Shown: piece after piece, positions 1-10,451 of the stretch
Layout of the letters: each line of letters opens with the position of its first letter
Numbering within the stretch: position 1 is the first letter of the stretch
DNA from: Membranipora membranacea
Lineage: Eukaryota; Bryozoa; Gymnolaemata; Cheilostomatida; Membraniporidae
Length of the DNA: 64,000 nt
Assembly (NCBI GenBank): GCA_914767715.1
Contig: OU612073.1
Location: forward strand, 25,606,001 to 25,670,000
Direction: 5' to 3'
The notes under the pieces: generated by a model
The model's database searches: none
What the model was told of the DNA's origin: nothing
Seen by the model: the letters and a program-made list of their open reading frames with translations, nothing else
Made by a program: the position numbers and the translations under genes

Positions 1-1347
1 TGCAGAATTCCCGCATTGAGTATAAACCCATGTGGCCAGCATAATTACTCACAAAGACTTCCCCTAATTTGACCCAGCAGGAGAAGTGTTGTTGTTGTTC
101 TGTAGTTCATGCTTGATTTGGTGACCAATAGGAGACTAGCCTGGAATTCTTTTTCTACCTAGTTCTTTCCTTGGTTCTATTCGTTTGTCATCAAAACATT
201 ACTCATGACAGAGATTGAATCAAGCTGCACAAACATAATATATTAGCCTAGAAATATGTGAGATATTTCCCCAAACCAGACAGGCACTCAGCTTATACTC
301 AGCTTATAGGTAGCTAATTAATAGTATTTGATCAGTTAATCCCAATTTAACATTTTCCGCGGAGTTGTGATGATGTGTACATTTACTATTTGTCTCTCAG
401 TTTCCTGTATGCCAAATATTTGTAAGATGGAGTGTCTGCTACGTGCTAAAGGTTATCAATAATACATAATAAGGGTAAATCTTAATAATTCTGCTCTTAA
501 GATTTACTCATCTAATTGGTGTAATATTTTAAAACAAGAGAATATACTGTACTTAGAGTGTATTATTAATCACTTATCTCAGAGCTATGATATAATATGA
601 TATAAGTATAGGCTGTCAGTGTCAATATCAGATATGGATTATGCTAGTCAGCCCCGGCGGGGGGGGGGGGGGGGGAGAGAGTCTGTGAGGCTCACATATG
701 GATTATGGTTAAGTCATTGTAGTTCGGTCCAGGATGTACTTACTCTTTTTGCATGATATAAATTATGATAAGATATCGATGGCACCTGTGCCAGCTCCGT
801 ACTTGTAGATCCCACCGAGGTCTTGAGCGAGTGGTCACCAAAATCAGGAGTTCGTCAGAGAGCATCCATCCAGTGTGATATGGGATCAAATTTAATTATA
901 TCTGTCAATTAATAGTTGTCTCATATTGATAATTTTTATTTTAATGACACTCATGGCCCCCTTGTACCACAGTGCCGCTTTAATATGTTGAATCAGTTCT
1001 GGATTGGTACCTTCTAAAGCATGTTACCGCATTCTGCGTTTTCACACTCTTCTGGTGAGCCGGTGGCCGCTCGTAAGGGGGCAACTCCAAATGCTTACAA
1101 ATTTGATGAAACTCAATCTAGGTCCGGCCTTATCATCATAACCACATTGTAGTTTTTGAACAGAGAAACAAGGGAACCTGGTGTTTAACTTATACCAGTA
1201 TCATATATCACTATGATATGGGGTATCTCCCCTCCCAATCAGAGCCCATACGTTGAGTAGGTTACTGTGGAATAACAAATTTCCATCAGTATCATCCATT
1301 AACTGTCTTACCCCATTCACAGATCATCTTTATTTTATCTTCGACAG
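1..1347. other. Intronic/5' flanking sequence of CMTR1
   Basis: No coding exon could be recognised here. The next exon begins in the middle of the CMTR1 methyltransferase domain, so this stretch is most likely intron sequence, with the earlier exons lying left of the window. It includes a run of 17 G at 659-675 and otherwise AT-rich unique sequence. The acceptor that ends it is at 1341-1347 (TTCGACAG, then the exon). Confidence 0.5.
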
Positions 1348-4300
1348 GTGTGTATAATTAAACCTGTGACAAGTCGTCCTGCTAACTCAGAGAGATATAT
1401 CGTATGTAAGGGGTTTAAATCCGACCCTGGCAGCATCATCATAGACTATCTAACTCACATAAACCTTAAATTTGACGAAGTTAAGTTTGGATCTGCAACA
1501 CAGCATAAGAAATGTATACAACACATACTTAATATGGACAACATCAAAGGTTAGTCATGAGATAGCGGTCTGCCTCAGTCTGCGATGATGGGAGGATACA
1601 AAATTAACTGACTTCTTCTGTGTCTTTATTTGACTAAAGATATTTATAGCATGCAGAACCTCATTATAAGGTGTATGGTTGAACCTTTTTACTTACACAT
1701 TATTTGGGGTTATCCCCTCAACATCAGAGAGCAGACAATTATCGTGAAATTTGTGAAACTCAACAATAGTTTAGTATTAAATAAAAACTCCAAGACTGCA
1801 TTAGCTAATGCAGGGTATTATTCAATACTACTATGCAGTATGAATCTTACTGTAGCTAAATTTGAAGATGAGATCACTGTTTGGGTGTAATGTAGGATAC
1901 CTGAATATAAGCGTATTGTAAGTAGGTCGCCTGTAAGTAGGTCGCCTATATGTTTGTGTTTAAATTCCAGATGACGAGGATTTCTACAATTATATCTACA
2001 GCTCTAACTGTGAGTTAGGAAAGCAGCAATGTCTCAACCTTAAAAAGATACAAGTGTTTGCGAAAAATCCGAGTCTGCGGGAGACCAGACAGCTTGATAC
2101 AAGAAAGGAGTGTCTCAAATTGTGGAAAGTAAGTCATTCATATCAAAGTGTAAGTGTGTAATGTCAGTATATATAAAATATGAGGTCACGTAAAAACAAG
2201 TCTGAAATTATTGCGAAATTAATATTTATCCAAAGATAAAGATAATATGAAGAAATTGCAAATATAGGAATAGAGCTGGATGTCTTTTGGCTTAACGCAC
2301 CAGAAAAGAACAGAGGGCTGTACAGCTTCTCATAAGGAGATGGATTGTTATATGTGTGGCAGTCGATGCTATACTGTGAGCTCTCAGTGTGTTTATCTTC
2401 ATTACATAGTATTGTTACTTATTCAGGTACCAGATAAGATTCGTACAGCGCCAGAGAGAATGGATCCTTCTACTAAACTTCACTCTCTAATGAAGGACAA
2501 CTCCCTGCCACCTCTGGGAGAATGTGAGATCAGAGATATGGACACTATACAGAAGGAAGTGAAGAGTATATATGACTATAAAGTGTTTATATCTGGTAAG
2601 TGAAGAGTATATATGACTATAAAGTGTTTATATCTGGTAAGTGAAGAGTATATATGACTATAAAGTGTTTATATCTGGTAAGTGAAGAGTATATATGACT
2701 ATAAAGTGTTTATATCCGGTAAGTGAAGAGTATATATGACTATAAAGTGTTTATATCTGGTAAGTGAAGAGTATATATGACTATAAAGTGTTTATATCTG
2801 GTAAGTGAAGAGTATATATGACTATAAAGTGTTTATATCTGGTAAGTGAAGAGTATATATGACTATAAAGTGTTTATATCCGGTAAGTGAAGAGTATATA
2901 TGACTATAAAGTGTTTATATCTGGTAAGTGAAGAGTATATATGACTATACAGTGTTTATATCTGGTAAGTGAAGAGTATATATGACTATAAAGTGTTTAT
3001 ATCTGGTAAGTGAAGAGTATATATGACTATAAAGTATTTATATCCGGTAAGTGAAGAGTATATATGACTATAAAGTGTTTATATCTGGTAAGTGAAGAGT
3101 ATATATGACTATAAAGTATTTATATCCGGTAAGTGAAGAGTATATATGACTATACAGTGTTTATATCTCGTAAGTGAAGAGTATATATGACTAAAGTGTT
3201 TATATCTGGTAAGTGAAGAGTATATATGACTATACAGTGTTTATATCTGGTAAGTGAAGAGTATATATGACTATAAAGTGTTTATATCTGGTAAGTGAAG
3301 AGTATATATGACTATAAAGTATTTATATCCGGTAAGTGAAGAGTATATATGACTATAAAGTGTTTATATCTGGTAAGTGAAGAGTATATATGACTATAAA
3401 GTGTTTATATCTGGTAAGTGAAGAGTATATATGACTATAAAGTGTTTATATCTGGTAAGTGAAGAGTATATATGACTATAAAGTGTTTATATCTGGTAAG
3501 TGAAGAGTATATATGACTATAAAGTGTTTATATCTGGTAAGTGAAGAGTATATATGACTATAAAGTGTTTATATCTGGTAAGTGAAGAGTATATATGACT
3601 ATAAAGTGTTTATATCTGGTAAGTGAAGAGTATATATGACTATACAGTGTTTATATCTGGTAAGTGAAGAGTATATATGACTATAAAGTGTTTATATCTG
3701 GTAAGTGAAGAGTATATATGACTATACAGTGTTTATATCCGGTAAGTGAAGAGTATATATGACTATAAAGTGTTTATATCTGGTAAGTGAAGAGTATATA
3801 TGACTATAAAGTGTTTATATCTGGTAAGTGAAGAGTATATATGACTATAAAGTGTTTATATCTGGTAAGTGAAGAGTATATATGACTATAAAGTGTTTAT
3901 ATCTGGTAAGTGAAGAGTATATATGACTATAAAGTGTTTATATCTGGTAAGTGAAGAGTATATATGACTATAAAGTATTTATATCCGGTAAGTGAAGAGT
4001 ATATATGACTATACAGTGTTTATATCTGGTAAGTGAAGAGTATATATGACTATAAAGTGTTTATATCTGGTAAGTGAAGAGTATATATGACTATAAAGTG
4101 TTTATATCTGGTAAGTGAAGAGTATATATGACTATAAAGTGTTTATATCTGGTAAGTGAAGAGTATATATGACTATACAGTGTTTATATCTGGTAAGTGA
4201 AGAGTACATATGACTATAAAGTGTTTATATCCGGTAAGTGAAGAGTATATATGACTATAAAGTGTTTATATCTGGTAAGTGAAGAGTATATATGACTATA

Positions 4301-7300
4301 AAGTATTTATATCCGGTAAGTGAAGAGTATATATGACTATACAGTGTTTATATCTGGTAAGTGAAGAGTATATATGACTAAAGTGTTTATATCTGGTAAG
4401 TGAAGAATATATATGACTATAAAGTGTTTATATCTGGTAAGTGAAGAGTATATATGACTATAAAGTGTTTATATCTGGTAAGTGAAGAGTATATATGACT
4501 ATAAAGTGTTTATATCTGGTAAGTGAAGAGTATATATGACTATAAAGTGTTTATATCTGGTAAGTGAAGAGTATATATGACTATAAAGTGTTTATATCTG
4601 GTAAGTGAAGAGTATATATGACTATAAAGTGTTTATATCCGGTAAGTGAAGAGTATATATGACTATAAAGTGTTTATATCTGGTAAGTGAAGAGTATATA
4701 TGACTATAAAGTGTTTATATCTGGTAAGTGAAGAGTATATATGACTATAAAGTGTTTATATCTGGTAAGTGAAGAGTATATATGACTATAAAGTGTTTAT
4801 ATCTGGTAAGTGAAGAGTATATATGACTATAAAGTGTTTATATCTGGTAAGTGAAGAGTATATATGACTATACAGTGTTTATATCTGGTAAGTGAGAGTA
4901 TATATGACTATAAAGTGTTTATATCTGGTAAGTGAAGAGTATATATGACTATAAAGTGTTTATATCTGGTAAGTGAAGAGTATATATGACTATAAAGTGT
5001 TTATATCCGGTAAGTGAAGAGTATATATGACTATAAAGTATTCCGATCCGGTAAGCTGCTGATATTATCACAGCCTGGGATGATAGTCTGCTTCATATAG
5101 GTCCTTTAGGCCGATGATCCAAAATTTCATGTAACAAAGACTGCCATTCACAAACATACCTTATTATAAATAAGTTTCATGGTTATATTCTAGTTTTATA
5201 CGATTTGATAGATTGGTAAGACATTATTGGTTTGATCACTTTGATCAATAATATAAAACAAGCAAATACAATCCCGTGTCCAGACACTTTGTCTAGTTAC
5301 CGTGTCAAGTTACCGTAGTAGGGATGTAAACTATTTTAATATACTTGTTTACACCAGGTGTAAGCTTGGTGTCCAGTCCACCGTGTCTCCACTATTACCT
5401 GTCTATGGGTCACTCGATGGTGTTTAAGTGGGATGGTATGTCCTCTCACCAGTGGAGTAGAGTTACAGACGACGAGACGTCACGTCTACAGCTGGACATC
5501 CCTCGGGATTCTCTACTCGTAGGCGAAGTCGTACAGGAGCTTAAGGGTGAAGCTAAGGGACAAAAGTATGTTATCCTGTGCAGAATACCACTTAGTCAAC
5601 CACTGGGGCCCTAGCCATGTCATGTGGCCACTTTGCAAACCAACACCCTTATAGAGCATAATTTCTTCGGCAAGGTGTGATAAACATCTTGCCAATGGTC
5701 GATCATCATATTTTATAATAACTCCAATTTTGAGGATATAACTGATCACATTCAATTACTTTGTGTTCATCCGTGCCTGAGCTTAACTTGACCACTAAAG
5801 ATCAAACCATTAGTTTCTTTTGATCAGAAGCTGCGTCCAGACGTCCAAATGGTCAAATATGATTAAATGTACTCAGATAAAACATAAACATAACTTATGC
5901 AAATCTTACACATCTAGTGCATTATCACAAAGCTCATGGCTGTAGAACTTAACTAAATCACATATTATATAATATTTTCTAAGTATGTGTCCTATTATAG
6001 GAGAATAAACGCTCTACACATCACAGATGTACTGTTTCTATACGGAGAGGATTTCCGACATCACAGTTATAATGTTAGAATGGAGGCAGCTCACCTGTTT
6101 GTGATGTCTATCACTAAGCCGAGTCGTACCCGACTTACTCCTATTAGAGTTAAACAGCTCTACAGAATAGAGGATATACCCACTCTAATATCTACTAACC
6201 TCGGATACAGGTACGGATCAGTATACATGTCCGCTTCAGATTTGTAGATTTTAGAGAGTCATCCAATTATAGTAAATTACCTGTTAGAAGAAGCGGTGAA
6301 AATGTCACCTGACCATATCACCTGACCATATCACCTGACCATATCACCTGACCATATCACCTGACCACATCACCTGACCACATCACCTGACCATATCACC
6401 TGACCATATCACCTGACCATATCACTTGACCATATCACCTGACCATATCACCTGACCACATCACCTGACCACATCACCTGACCACATCACCTGACCATAT
6501 CACCTGACCATATCACCTGACCATATCACTTGACCATATCACCTGACCATATCACCTGACCACATCACCTGACCACATCACCTGACCATATCACCTGACC
6601 ATATCACCTGACCATATCACTTGACCATATCACCTGACCACATCACCTGACCATATCACCTGACCATATCACTTGACCACATCACCTGACCATATCACCT
6701 GACCATATCACCAGATCAGATTTGTAGATTTTAGAGAGTCATCCAATTATAGTAAATTACCTGTTAGAAGAAGCGGTGAAAATGTCACCTGACCATATCA
6801 CCTGACCATATCACCTGACCATATCACCTGACCATATCACCTGACCACATCACCTGACCACATCACCTGACCATATCACCTGACCATATCACCTGACCAT
6901 ATCACTTGACCATATCACCTGACCATATCACCTGACCACATCACCTGACCACATCACCTGACCATATCACCTGACCATATCACCTGACCATATCACTTGA
7001 CCATATCACCTGACCACATCACCTGACCATATCACCTGACCATATCACTTGACCACATCATGTGACCATATCACCTGACCATATCACCTGACCACAGTGG
7101 CTTGTTTTTTGTTTCAGGCTGATAAAAGGTTCTGGAGCAGAACCAAAGCTTTGCTTCACTTATGACATATCCTCATCAGAAAAGGTGTGCCATTCATTCA
7201 AAGGCCTTCACTTCATTCCATATATGAGAAAGCCCTGGACAATGGCTTACAGCCGCAGTAATAAACGTAAATACTTCTATAACATCGAGACTAAAGCTTC

Positions 7301-7466
7301 AATCTTTGAACCAAACAATCAGGCGTTCGCTCCACTTGACTATTCTCTAAAACACAGGATTCTATTCTCTGAGTCCGGCGGTCCAGTCACTAGACCTAAA
7401 CTAGAGAATATGAAGCTAGATATGGATGAGTGGATTAAGGCTATCGCCCCTTGGGTGGCCAGCTAA
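1348..7466 (+). CDS. CMTR1: Cap-specific mRNA (nucleoside-2'-O-)methyltransferase 1, C-terminal 431 residues (partial gene)
   Basis: CMTR1 methylates the ribose 2'-O of the first transcribed nucleotide of capped mRNA (cap-1) in the nucleus. Six exons are read: 1348-1549, 1971-2128, 2427-2595, 5358-5565, 6001-6210 and 7118-7466. Phases agree at every join, giving 431 codons and a TAA stop. The first exon carries KPVTSRPANSERYIVCKG, the end of the RrmJ/FtsJ methyltransferase fold; its KP lysine and SER glutamate match the family's catalytic K-D-K-E set. The next exons give RKECLKLW and VPDKIRTAPE, then FKWDGMSS, QELKGEAKGQ and KPSRTRLTPIRVKQLYRIED, the inactive guanylyltransferase-like part. 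The last exon has KPWTMAYSRSNKRKYFYN, matching the C-terminal WW domain. The length matches the human protein from about residue 400 onward. Odd points: exon 3 runs into a 41-bp junction array, and the last intron is full of 13-bp repeats. The 5' half is outside the window. Confidence 0.93.
2596..5050 (+). repeat. 41-bp tandem array copying the CMTR1 exon-3 end plus its splice donor (about 60 copies)
   Basis: The array starts exactly at the donor of the exon ending at 2595. Each unit consists of GTAAGT followed by the last 35 bases of that exon (GAAGAGTATATATGAC to TATATCTG). Every copy therefore re-creates TCTG|GTAAGT. Copies are near-identical; common variants are CTGG/CCGG and AAAGTG/AAAGTA/ACAGTG, and rare units lack two or three bases. 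Since 41 is not a multiple of three, each added unit shifts the frame, and reading past the first donor meets TGA at once. Just inside the exon, GGAAGTGAAGAG resembles the donor GTAAGTGAAGAG, a short homology that may have seeded the duplication. Confidence 0.95.
6237..7097 (+). repeat. 13-bp tandem repeats (TCACCTGACCATA type) in two near-identical blocks offset by 480 bp
   Basis: In the last CMTR1 intron, a unique stretch of about 55 bases from 6237 followed by 13-bp repeats is repeated from 6717 at an offset of exactly 480 bases. The first roughly 240 bases of the two copies look identical; divergence starts near 6484/6964 (CACATC versus CATATC). Variant units such as CATATCACTTGAC and CACATCACCTGAC recur in the same order in both blocks, so the block was duplicated after the small units had diversified. 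The array lies between the donor at 6211 and the acceptor at 7111-7117. Confidence 0.93.
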
Positions 7467-7768
7467 ATCAGGAACCTAGTCTACAGGCCTCTATTATGTC
7501 ACCAGTGCTAGATGACTACAGTGCCATGATCTGGCCATTAGTGACTCTTACTAAACATTATTCTGTACCGGCGTGGGTATACCGGCGTGGATATACCTGC
7601 GTGCGTGGCCTGGCTCCACAGTATAGACACCCCTCTGTGTGCTCTTACCATATTGAGATGGGCGATGACATAAAAATATGTAAATATTGAGGTAGTCAAC
7701 GTTAATTGGATGTAGATAGTATTACGGAGCACCATTTCTTTGCTAGATGTTTGTATATTTATATTTTT

Positions 7769-7774
7769 ATTAAA
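7769..7774 (+). promoter_or_regulatory. Possible polyadenylation signal ATTAAA of CMTR1
   Basis: The common variant hexamer ATTAAA lies about 300 bases after the CMTR1 stop codon, in T-rich sequence. No AATAAA was seen closer to the stop. The assignment is by position only. Confidence 0.35.
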
Positions 7775-10451
7775 AACTGGAAATCTTACATTACTTATTT
7801 CCTCATATCACACATACCTTCATCATGATTTACCTCAGCAGTACCTTGAAATGACCTTGTAATGGCCATGATACACAGGCTCAAGGCAAGGTACTGCTGA
7901 ACCCAAACTTAAGGAGCGAAAAGCGTTGCATTTTTCGATTGGAATCAAGCTTCAAAATCGTATTAAGGATGGATCTGTAAAATCTCACAATTTGTAAGAA
8001 ATGCATATGCTTCCTTATTCGAGTAGGTCGGGGTGTGAGAAGGCAGGCCTTTGTCAGGCATTAGAGGAAAGCACATTCTCTTTTGCGGCCGAAAACTCAT
8101 CCTACCATTCTTGCACTAAACCCAAAGGGATTTGTTCAGGGTTTAGTTAGTTTATTGTGATGTTCATTGATCTTATCTGGTATTTGCTACCTCAATTCAA
8201 GTTCAATGATGAGAATCCCCAAAGAATTATCAACTCCTTGATCTGTGCAACCTATGAACTCTCGGAGGTGTTTATTGATGCAAGCCAGGTCAATTTGGCC
8301 TGGGAGTTATGGTCCCCTATATATTTGTTTCTCTGTAGCCACTCGAGTATAATTGCTTTTGAGCACTGAGCTCTTCATTAGCTATTCATCGTGATAGAGT
8401 GGCTTTAATTCTGAACAGCTCTATGCTCAAAATTTGCCCTTGACGAAGTGAAAACAAATTGTCTCACTGTTATTCAACTTAAGTTCAGAACACTAGTTCA
8501 ATAAAATAATATACAATGGTATATGACTTAAATCAACATGCTCAAGTAGTGTTACAGTACAATGTTTATTGATAAACACAGGCCTAGTTTTTCCCAGTGG
8601 TTTCAGACATAGATAGGCCAAGGATAGGCTATGTGGTTTGACCCTACCAACTTACTGAGGTTGTGATCTAGTGACATGCACAAGCAATCACATCAGTCAA
8701 CAGAATTATGAGTTGTATTACATTGGAGTGAGCTCACTTTGCCAATTGGTATGATGATGATACCGAGACAATAATCAGCTTGCTAGCTGTCTGGACAAGC
8801 TTTGTTGACAAGCTTGTCAGGACGTGATGCAGGCTTTAATCAAGCAAGAAACAAATGAAACCAAGAAGGTCATGGCATACACATGTATTGGACTTTGGAC
8901 CATTATGAGATTACCATGGTAAAGTCCTGTTTCATTTCAAGAAATTCTGTTGTACAGGTTTCTTGGGTACTAGTCTACCCTTTGCTTCGTTTCAAGAGAA
9001 TGCCATGTGTGTCGATACAGGGAGAATGGTCGATACAATGTTCATACTTCATTTTTTGTCGGTGCGTGCTCTACAACAGTGCGCAAGATGTTGAGCGTTG
9101 TAAAACATGTTGAATGTAGTGCTATATAATTTTAGTGGGTGTGGGATGACCTGTTTCGAGCTGGGATGCAACGACAAATGACTGTGCTAGATTTAGATGG
9201 TATTTATTCAGATACGGTATAGTGAAAATTGAAACTGAATACTTCCACCGACCTGCATTGATCGCTCCCATCCCTCCCCTCCCGTAACCAGAAAATAAGA
9301 TAGCAGCCCACTCATTGACTTCATGGCTACCTTGCAGAAGTATTGCCACACCATATTGACACATATGTTGCCAAAGCCTGTTTTTCATATGCCCTTTTGG
9401 AACAGTACACATTAATTTGGATTAACTTTTGCTCATTTTCTTGATGGAACTGCAACCATGTTGTTACGGTCTAACAAAAGACTCGCCATGCTACAATGCT
9501 GCTGGCTGATTTGCCCTCTGTGTCTTTGGGGGATATGACTATGATTACTGATGGCTCGAGCCAATAGCAAAAGTGAACCAGGACTTCACAAGGTTTGTAG
9601 TGAGTTTCCATTTTAATTACAAAGCAACGAAATGTTAGATCACATGGCCTTATACCGCCATGGACATGGTTTATATGATGACCAAACCACTTAGCCTACT
9701 TAATTGATTCAGTCCCTTTAACTTCTATATGCTATGCTTGCTGATTTACTACAGGAGTATTTTGAAGAGTTGAACTGAAACCTCAGCTACTGATACAGAA
9801 TAGACACAAGACAGCCCTACAGCAGACATTGAGAAAGATAAGGTAACTTAAGTCTTCCAATGTGAGGTAAACTCTGATGTATGTATTAAACTCTATCTTA
9901 AACCACTGCTGACAGGCAAATGTGTGCTCATTGGATTCTGTATGGCTCAAAACTAATATCATGAGGCTGCAATCTCTGCATTGTCACCTAATGGGAAAAT
10001 AATTTGGAGCTATACTGAATTTGATCAGCACTATTTTGCTTGAGTGGCAGCAGTAGTTTAAGTTATCAAGTTGATGTTTCAACATCGTCGCACAGAGGTA
10101 CTTGTCAGCCAGTGAAATGGATGAGTACAAATGAGTAAATGATTTGCTTATCGCTGTTCTTCTTAGCCCATAGGTCGACAAAATCATCAATATCTATTGA
10201 GCTGTCAAGACTTTGACACTTCTCGCATGTGCTCCGGTTATAAGTCAACGCTAAGGTTTTTCTGTAATTTTGCTGTATGCAATGTCTCAGTGGACAGTAT
10301 GTCTAGTTTGTTTACTGATTTGATAGAAATGTATTTGGTTTGAATCACAAGATCCATCTTAGTTCTGAGATAGAGACATATTGGTGCTTTAACGATGCAG
10401 TCCCTCTCTTTGACACCAAGTTGATCTCAGTTTATTTGATGGTTGTTTCAG
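7775..10451. other. Intergenic sequence, no gene recognised
   Basis: Short open frames here show no family features and no plausible splice structure. Two small inverted repeats are visible: a 14-base perfect stem near 7832-7900 (TCAGCAGTACCTTG and its complement, loop about 40) and a 9-base stem near 8115-8151 (ACTAAACCC / GGGTTTAGT). The promoter and a 5' untranslated exon of the next gene probably lie in the right part, since its first coding exon begins at an acceptor (GTTTCAG, 10445-10451). Confidence 0.5.

Noticed and set aside
659-675. Run of 17 G as a possible quadruplex regulator
   Set aside because: A simple homopolymer in an intron. Length may be a sequencing artefact and nothing links it to a promoter.
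1630-1890. 86-codon open frame between CMTR1 exons 1 and 2 of the window
   Set aside because: The neighbouring exons join in phase and match CMTR1 without a gap, so this lies in an intron. It has no family features.
7832-7900. 14-base perfect inverted repeat after CMTR1 as a terminator or microRNA
   Set aside because: Pol II genes do not use such terminators. The stem is short with a 40-base loop, so it is probably chance or a MITE relic.
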